From JBKJVQ01 sp046717125 (GTDB lineage Bacteria > Pseudomonadota > Alphaproteobacteria > Rhizobiales > Methyloligellaceae): 17,785 nt of DNA. The stretch is taken from positions 1-17,785 of the forward strand of contig JBKJVQ010000064.1 of the NCBI GenBank assembly GCA_046717125.1, in the 5' to 3' direction. This document shows positions 14,057-17,785 of the stretch, piece by piece (the stretch's first letter is position 1; every line of letters starts with the position of its first letter). Under the pieces are notes generated by a model that saw only the letters and a program-made list of their open reading frames with translations, made no database searches and was not told the DNA's origin. A program made the position numbers and the translations under genes.

Positions 14057-16543
14057 ATGGCGGTGGCAAGGTCGCTCAAGCAGCGCCGGCGTTTTCTACC
14101 CGATGCCGTCGAGACGGGACTGAAACGCCTCGGGCGCGGATGCGCGGGCGCGGGCGTCGTTTGTTTCGCGCTTGCGGGCTGGGCGAGCCTTGCCTCCTGG
14201 TCGATCGCCGATCCGAGTTTTTCCAACGCTGTCAACGGGGTCGCGCTCAACTGGCTGGGCCAGCCCGGCGCGATCCTCGCGGACCTGGCGCTGCAGATGC
14301 TGGGCCTCGCCGCCATCGTGTTCTTCCTGCCCGTGGCGGCCTGGGGCAAGCACCTGATGTCGGCGGAACTTCCCGATCGCCTGCGTCTTCGGCTGATCGC
14401 CTGGCCGGCCGCGGTGCTCTGCGCCTGCGCCGCGCTGGCCGCCCTGCCCCAGCCGCGCGTATGGCCGCTTGAGAACGGCATCGGCGGCATCATCGGCGAT
14501 TTCATCATCGCCGCGGCCCATATCGCCGGATTCCTGCTGCCGACGGCGGCGGTCTCGTTCGTGGCGGGCCTCGTGTTCCTCGCCGCCGCAATCATGCTCA
14601 TTCCCTTTGCCTGCGGCAGCCGGGCTTCGCAACTCGTCGCCATGTGGGCGCCGCAGGGCGGCGAGGTGCGGCTCGCACATCTGGTCCGGGCCGGTTTCGA
14701 CGGCAGCGTCGGATTCGTGCAGGGTCTGTTCGGCGCGATGCGCGAAAGTCTCGAACGCCGACGTGCCGAAAGCCTTCTGGCGCGCCCGTTGCGGGATTTC
14801 GATCCGCACCCGGACGAGATCCTGCCCGACGGAAGGATTGAGCCCGTATTCGACGCCGACGGCCGTCCTGTCCCTGCGCCGCAATCGCTCCTGTTCGAAG
14901 CCGACCCACTATCCGCGGGCGACGATGTGACCGCGCCCGCCTATCAGATCACGCGCGGTCAGGAACCCAAGACCACGAAAAAGGCCGGGCTGCGCATCGC
15001 GGCGCCTGAACCCTCCGAATACAGACTGCCGCCGATGAAGCTGCTGCAGACACCGCCCAAGGCGAGCCGCACTCAACAGGTTTCGGACGAGGTTTTGCGC
15101 CAGAACGCGCGCGCGCTGGAAGGCGTGCTGCTCGATTTCGGCGTCAAGGGCGAGATCGTCAATGTGCGGCCCGGTCCCGTCGTCACGCTTTACGAGCTCG
15201 AGCCCGCGCCGGGTACGAAATCCTCGCGCGTCATCGGCCTCGCCGACGACATCGCCCGCTCGATGAGCGCGATCGCCGCCCGCGTCGCGGTGGTGCCGGG
15301 CCGCAATGCGATCGGCATCGAGTTGCCCAATGCCAAGCGCGAGACCGTCCTCCTGCGCGAGCTGCTGGAGACGCAGGATTTCTCGGGCTCGGAGACCAAG
15401 CTCGCGCTGGCGCTTGGAAAGAATATCGGCGGCGAGCCGGTCGTGGTCGACCTCTCGCGCATGCCGCATCTCCTGATCGCCGGCACGACGGGCTCGGGCA
15501 AATCGGTCGGCATCAACACGATGATCCTGTCGCTGCTCTACCGGATGGCGCCGGACCAGTGCAAATTCATCATGATCGATCCGAAAATGCTGGAATTGTC
15601 CGTATACGACGGCATCCCGCATCTCCTCGCGCCCGTCGTCACCGACCCGAAAAAGGCGGTTGTCGCGCTGAAATGGACGGTGCGGGAGATGGAGGAGCGC
15701 TACAAGAAAATGTCGAAGCTCGGCGTGCGCAACATCGCCGGGTACAATGCCCGCGTCCGCGAGGCAGCCGAAGCAGGCGAAGCGCTCACCCGCACGGTGC
15801 AGACCGGCTTCGATAAGGAGACCGGCGAGGCGCTCTACGAACAGGAGGAGATGGACTACGAGCCGCTCCCCTTCATCGTCGTCATCGTCGATGAGATGGC
15901 CGACCTCATGATGGTCGCCGGCAAGGACAACGAGGGCGCGGTGCAGCGCCTCGCGCAGATGGCGCGTGCGGCCGGCATCCACATCATCACCGCGACGCAG
16001 CGCCCGAGCGTTGACGTCATCACTGGCACTATCAAGGCGAACTTCCCGACCCGCGTCTCCTTCCAGGTCACGTCCAAGATCGACAGCCGTACCATTCTCG
16101 GCGAGGGCGGCGCGGACCAGCTGCTCGGCCAAGGCGACATGCTCTACATGGCGGGCGGCGGCCGCATCATGCGCGTACACGGACCGTTCGTATCGGACGA
16201 CGAGGTCGAGAAGATCGTCCGCTTCCTGAAATCGCAGGGCGCGCCGGCCTACCTCTCGGCGATCACCGAGAGCGCCGACGATGAGGACAGCGGGGACGAG
16301 GACGGCGAGATTACGTCCGACATGATGGGCGAGGGCGGGGACTCGCTCTACGACAAAGCGGTTAATGTCGTGCTGCGCGACCGGAAAGTCTCGACCTCCT
16401 ATGTGCAGAGGCGGCTCGGCGTCGGCTACAACAAGGCCGCGTCGCTGATCGAGCGCATGGAGCAGGAAGGCGTCATTTCGGGCCCGAACTCACAGGGCAA
16501 GCGCGAGATCCTGGTCGGCGATGAGGCAGTGACGCCGTATTAG
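14057..16543 (+). CDS. ftsK: DNA translocase FtsK
   Basis: FtsK couples septation to chromosome dimer resolution by pumping DNA toward dif. The 828-residue product has hydrophobic helices at about 26-48, 72-95, 111-130 and 143-187, a linker of about 145 residues, the alpha/beta motor with Walker A GTTGSGKS at 476-483 (K482) and Walker B VVIVDEMADL (D612, E613), and a C-terminal winged-helix gamma domain at about 768-828 (VSTSYVQRRLGVGYNKA) that reads KOPS. The linker is short relative to E. coli FtsK. ATG 14057 is preceded by GGAG 9 bases upstream; an earlier in-frame ATG at 13967 lies inside the aminotransferase gene. An acidic Asp/Glu-rich stretch (ESADDEDSGDEDGE, about 739-752) separates motor and gamma. 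Confidence 0.96.
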   Translation: MAVARSLKQRRRFLPDAVETGLKRLGRGCAGAGVVCFALAGWASLASWSIADPSFSNAVNGVALNWLGQPGAILADLALQMLGLAAIVFFLPVAAWGKHLMSAELPDRLRLRLIAWPAAVLCACAALAALPQPRVWPLENGIGGIIGDFIIAAAHIAGFLLPTAAVSFVAGLVFLAAAIMLIPFACGSRASQLVAMWAPQGGEVRLAHLVRAGFDGSVGFVQGLFGAMRESLERRRAESLLARPLRDFDPHPDEILPDGRIEPVFDADGRPVPAPQSLLFEADPLSAGDDVTAPAYQITRGQEPKTTKKAGLRIAAPEPSEYRLPPMKLLQTPPKASRTQQVSDEVLRQNARALEGVLLDFGVKGEIVNVRPGPVVTLYELEPAPGTKSSRVIGLADDIARSMSAIAARVAVVPGRNAIGIELPNAKRETVLLRELLETQDFSGSETKLALALGKNIGGEPVVVDLSRMPHLLIAGTTGSGKSVGINTMILSLLYRMAPDQCKFIMIDPKMLELSVYDGIPHLLAPVVTDPKKAVVALKWTVREMEERYKKMSKLGVRNIAGYNARVREAAEAGEALTRTVQTGFDKETGEALYEQEEMDYEPLPFIVVIVDEMADLMMVAGKDNEGAVQRLAQMARAAGIHIITATQRPSVDVITGTIKANFPTRVSFQVTSKIDSRTILGEGGADQLLGQGDMLYMAGGGRIMRVHGPFVSDDEVEKIVRFLKSQGAPAYLSAITESADDEDSGDEDGEITSDMMGEGGDSLYDKAVNVVLRDRKVSTSYVQRRLGVGYNKAASLIERMEQEGVISGPNSQGKREILVGDEAVTPY

Positions 16544-16580
16544 GGGTCGAGCGGGGCTTAGCTAATCCTGTTCTCGAGCG

Positions 16581-16621
16581 GTCATGCTGTTATGACTGAC
16601 AGGTCCATCGTGTCACTGTCA
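16581..16621. other. Weak inverted repeats between ftsK and the toxin gene
   Basis: The 78-bp space between the convergent ftsK and vapC stops holds GTCAT/ATGAC (16581-16585 with 16592-16596) and TGACAG/CTGTCA (16597-16602 with 16616-16621). Both are AT-containing stems of 5-6 bp without a T-run, so termination here is not convincingly shown for either gene. Confidence 0.25.
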
Positions 16622-17080
16622 TTAGACGGATGGATCTCGCTCGATCAGTCCCGACAACAGGGGATGGATTTCGGACGCAAACGGATTGACGACGGTGACG
16701 CCGCCCCATGTGAAATCGTGATGGATGTCTTCCGACAGAAGAATGCGGCAAGCTGACTCTGATGCCGCAGCCAGGATGACCGCGTCCCAGATGCGAAGGC
16801 CATGCCCCGCTGCAAGACCAGCGGCCGCCAGCATCACTTCCGGGGAGGTCTCCCAGCCAGTGAATGCATGACGCCAAGTGGTGACCAAGTCGCAGGCCGA
16901 GCCGCCTGTATGCCCACCCTTGCTGACGAGCACTTTGTAAAGCTCGCCGAGGACCTGCACTGGGATGACCGTCGTAACATAGGGAAGTCGGCCGAGCAGC
17001 CGAAGCGCATCGTCTTGCCGGATAGTGTCGTTCACGCCCTCGGCACACGCCAGAATGTTCGTATCTACCGCGATCCTCAC
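16622..17080 (-). CDS. vapC: PIN-domain toxin, VapC family ribonuclease
   Basis: The 152-residue PIN-domain protein has the four acidic metal ligands expected of a Mg-dependent ribonuclease: D6 in AVDTNIL, E46 in LGELYK, D99 in IWDAVILAAA and D118 in LLSEDI. VapC toxins typically cut tRNA or rRNA and are held inactive by the antitoxin. The start is taken as GTG 17080, which overlaps the antitoxin stop in a four-base GTGA, the usual coupled arrangement. A longer frame opening with GTG at 17107 is possible but overlaps the antitoxin by 31 bases. Catalytic residues look intact, so the toxin is probably active. The gene converges on ftsK. Confidence 0.9.
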   Translation of the reverse strand: MRIAVDTNILACAEGVNDTIRQDDALRLLGRLPYVTTVIPVQVLGELYKVLVSKGGHTGGSACDLVTTWRHAFTGWETSPEVMLAAAGLAAGHGLRIWDAVILAAASESACRILLSEDIHHDFTWGGVTVVNPFASEIHPLLSGLIERDPSV

Positions 17081-17316
17081 TCGTCGTAAAGTTCGTCGCG
17101 GGTCCACGGTCCAGCATTGAGAGCAGGCTGAGACCTCAGGCGTACCAGCAGCTTCTCGCGCGCTTCTCGTTGAGCTTCGAGCGCTTCCTCAGCAGGAACG
17201 ATTCGCGCCACGGGCTTCCCGTGGCTGGTAACGACGTAACTCGTCCCTTCCCGCACCTTTTGCAAGATTTGCGAGAATTTCCGGTTGGCGTCGGCAGCGG
17301 AAATGGTTTTGTCCAT
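17077..17316 (-). CDS. vapB: Phd/YefM-type antitoxin (VapB partner)
   Basis: The 79-residue protein begins DKTISAADANRKFSQILQKV and continues YVVTSHGKPVARIVP, the DNA-binding fold of Phd/YefM antitoxins (about residues 1-45). The C-terminal arm ends GPWTRDELYDE, a common toxin-neutralising tail in partners of PIN toxins. It precedes the toxin with a four-base overlap. The ATG at 17316 lies just 4 bases from a perfect 12-bp inverted repeat, the likely autoregulatory operator. No Shine-Dalgarno of good strength is seen, so a leaderless or near-leaderless mRNA is possible. Confidence 0.9.
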   Translation of the reverse strand: MDKTISAADANRKFSQILQKVREGTSYVVTSHGKPVARIVPAEEALEAQREAREKLLVRLRSQPALNAGPWTRDELYDE

Positions 17317-17320
17317 TTCT

Positions 17321-17347
17321 CATATGTAGTGACTTTCACTACATATG
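17321..17347. promoter_or_regulatory. Toxin-antitoxin operator: perfect 12-bp inverted repeat
   Basis: CATATGTAGTGA (17321-17332) and TCACTACATATG (17336-17347) are exact complements around a 3-base spacer. On the minus strand TTGCCA and TACATA, 17 bp apart, flank or overlap the dyad and could be -35 and -10 elements. The binder is expected to be the antitoxin or the toxin-antitoxin complex, as known for related modules. The promoter boxes are a weak match. Confidence 0.8.
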
Positions 17348-17364
17348 GCAATCACCTCAGCCGA

Positions 17365-17391
17365 GGCTACGGAGGGCTACGGAGGGCTACG
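17365..17391. repeat. 10-bp tandem repeat at the rho stop codon
   Basis: GGCTACGGAG is present twice in perfect tandem, followed by a third partial copy GGCTACG. The rho stop codon (17387-17389, TAG on the minus strand) lies in the third GGCTAC, and each further copy repeats a TAG in another frame. The array sits at the junction between rho and the toxin-antitoxin pair. Confidence 0.85.
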
Positions 17392-17785
17392 TATTCATCG
17401 ACTCGAAAAACTCGGCATTGCCCTTAGTCTGGCGCAGCTTGTCGAGCAGGAAGTCGATCGCGTCCATCGTGCCCATCGGGTTGAGGATACGGCGAAGCAC
17501 ATAGACCTTCTTGAGCTGGTCTCCGGGAACGAGCAGCTCCTCCTTGCGCGTGCCCGAGCGGGCGATGTCGATGGCCGGGAACACGCGCTTGTCGGCGACT
17601 TTGCGGTCGAGCACGATTTCCGAATTACCCGTGCCCTTGAACTCTTCGAAGATCACCTCGTCCATGCGGCTGCCCGTATCTATCAGCGCGGTGGCGATGA
17701 TCGTCAGCGATCCGCCTTCCTCGATATTCCGCGCCGCGCCGAAGAAGCGCTTCGGCCGCTGCAGCGCGTTCGCATCGACGCCGCC
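17387..17785 (-). CDS. rho: Transcription termination factor Rho, C-terminal part (5' end outside window)
   Basis: The frame is open to the window edge and gives the last 132 residues of Rho, the hexameric RNA-dependent ATPase that ends transcription. It is nearly collinear with E. coli Rho: GGVDANALQRPKRFFGAARN, SLTIIATALIDTGSRMDEVI, EEFKGTGN, KRVFPAIDIARSGTRKEELL and a C-terminus ending FFESMNT. The R-loop has Arg where E. coli has K326 (DTGSRM). The Walker motifs and RNA-binding domain lie outside the window. No intrinsic terminator is seen between its stop and the toxin-antitoxin promoter, so read-through into vapBC is possible. Confidence 0.96.
   Translation of the reverse strand, partial: GGVDANALQRPKRFFGAARNIEEGGSLTIIATALIDTGSRMDEVIFEEFKGTGNSEIVLDRKVADKRVFPAIDIARSGTRKEELLVPGDQLKKVYVLRRILNPMGTMDAIDFLLDKLRQTKGNAEFFESMNT

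Noticed and set aside
14909..16180. 423-codon minus-strand open frame within ftsK
   Set aside because: Shadow of the FtsK motor domain, with no family signature and no ribosome site of note.
1..17785. CRISPR array, prophage, insertion sequence, tRNA or rRNA
   Set aside because: No regularly spaced repeats, no transposase or integrase product, and no tRNA- or rRNA-like stretches were recognised; nearly all sequence is explained by ordinary protein genes.

Overview
The window is a GC-rich, densely packed chromosomal segment. The protein families present (FAT GUY-like single-domain regulator, PAS-rich hybrid kinase, GlnK/AmtB next to a DapC-like aminotransferase and FtsK, and a GTCATTGCGA-type intergenic palindrome) suggest an alphaproteobacterium, most likely of the order Hyphomicrobiales. 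That placement is inferred from gene content and codon use, not from a marker-gene comparison.

Left part (1-7783), nearly all on the minus strand. A truncated MaoC-type hydratase enters from the left on the plus strand and collides with a DUF72 gene. Next to it are a single-domain response regulator and a very large soluble hybrid histidine kinase (GAF, five PAS-like modules, HisKA, HATPase, REC). These two probably form a phosphorelay with each other or share partners. To their right are a small Pmp3/YqaE-like membrane protein with its own intrinsic terminator, then a tight methyltransferase - GNAT - truA cluster read leftward.

Centre (7810-9288), plus strand. An AlkB-type dioxygenase and the acyl-CoA thioesterase TesB form a likely pair. 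The AlkB gene diverges from the methyltransferase with only 26 bp between start codons.

Nitrogen region (9289-12751), plus strand. This is the most informative part. A sigma-54 promoter drives glnK-amtB, which ends at a strong intrinsic terminator. A second sigma-54 promoter with an almost identical -24/-12 element then drives a separate, sequence-divergent ammonium transporter that has no PII gene of its own. Possible NtrC-like enhancer dyads lie about 136 and 101 bp upstream of the two predicted start sites. The layout implies two independently tunable ammonium channels under nitrogen-limitation control, both possibly gated by the one GlnK.

Right part (12752-17785). A REP-like cloverleaf palindrome fills the gap before a DapC-like aminotransferase, followed by ftsK. 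A vapBC-type toxin-antitoxin pair with a perfect 12-bp inverted-repeat operator sits between ftsK and the 3' end of rho, which runs off the window on the minus strand. No rRNA, tRNA, CRISPR array, transposase or prophage gene was seen. I found no wholly new multi-gene system. The items most worth a second look are the paired sigma-54 ammonium units, the divergent Amt, the palindromic repeat and the toxin-antitoxin operator.
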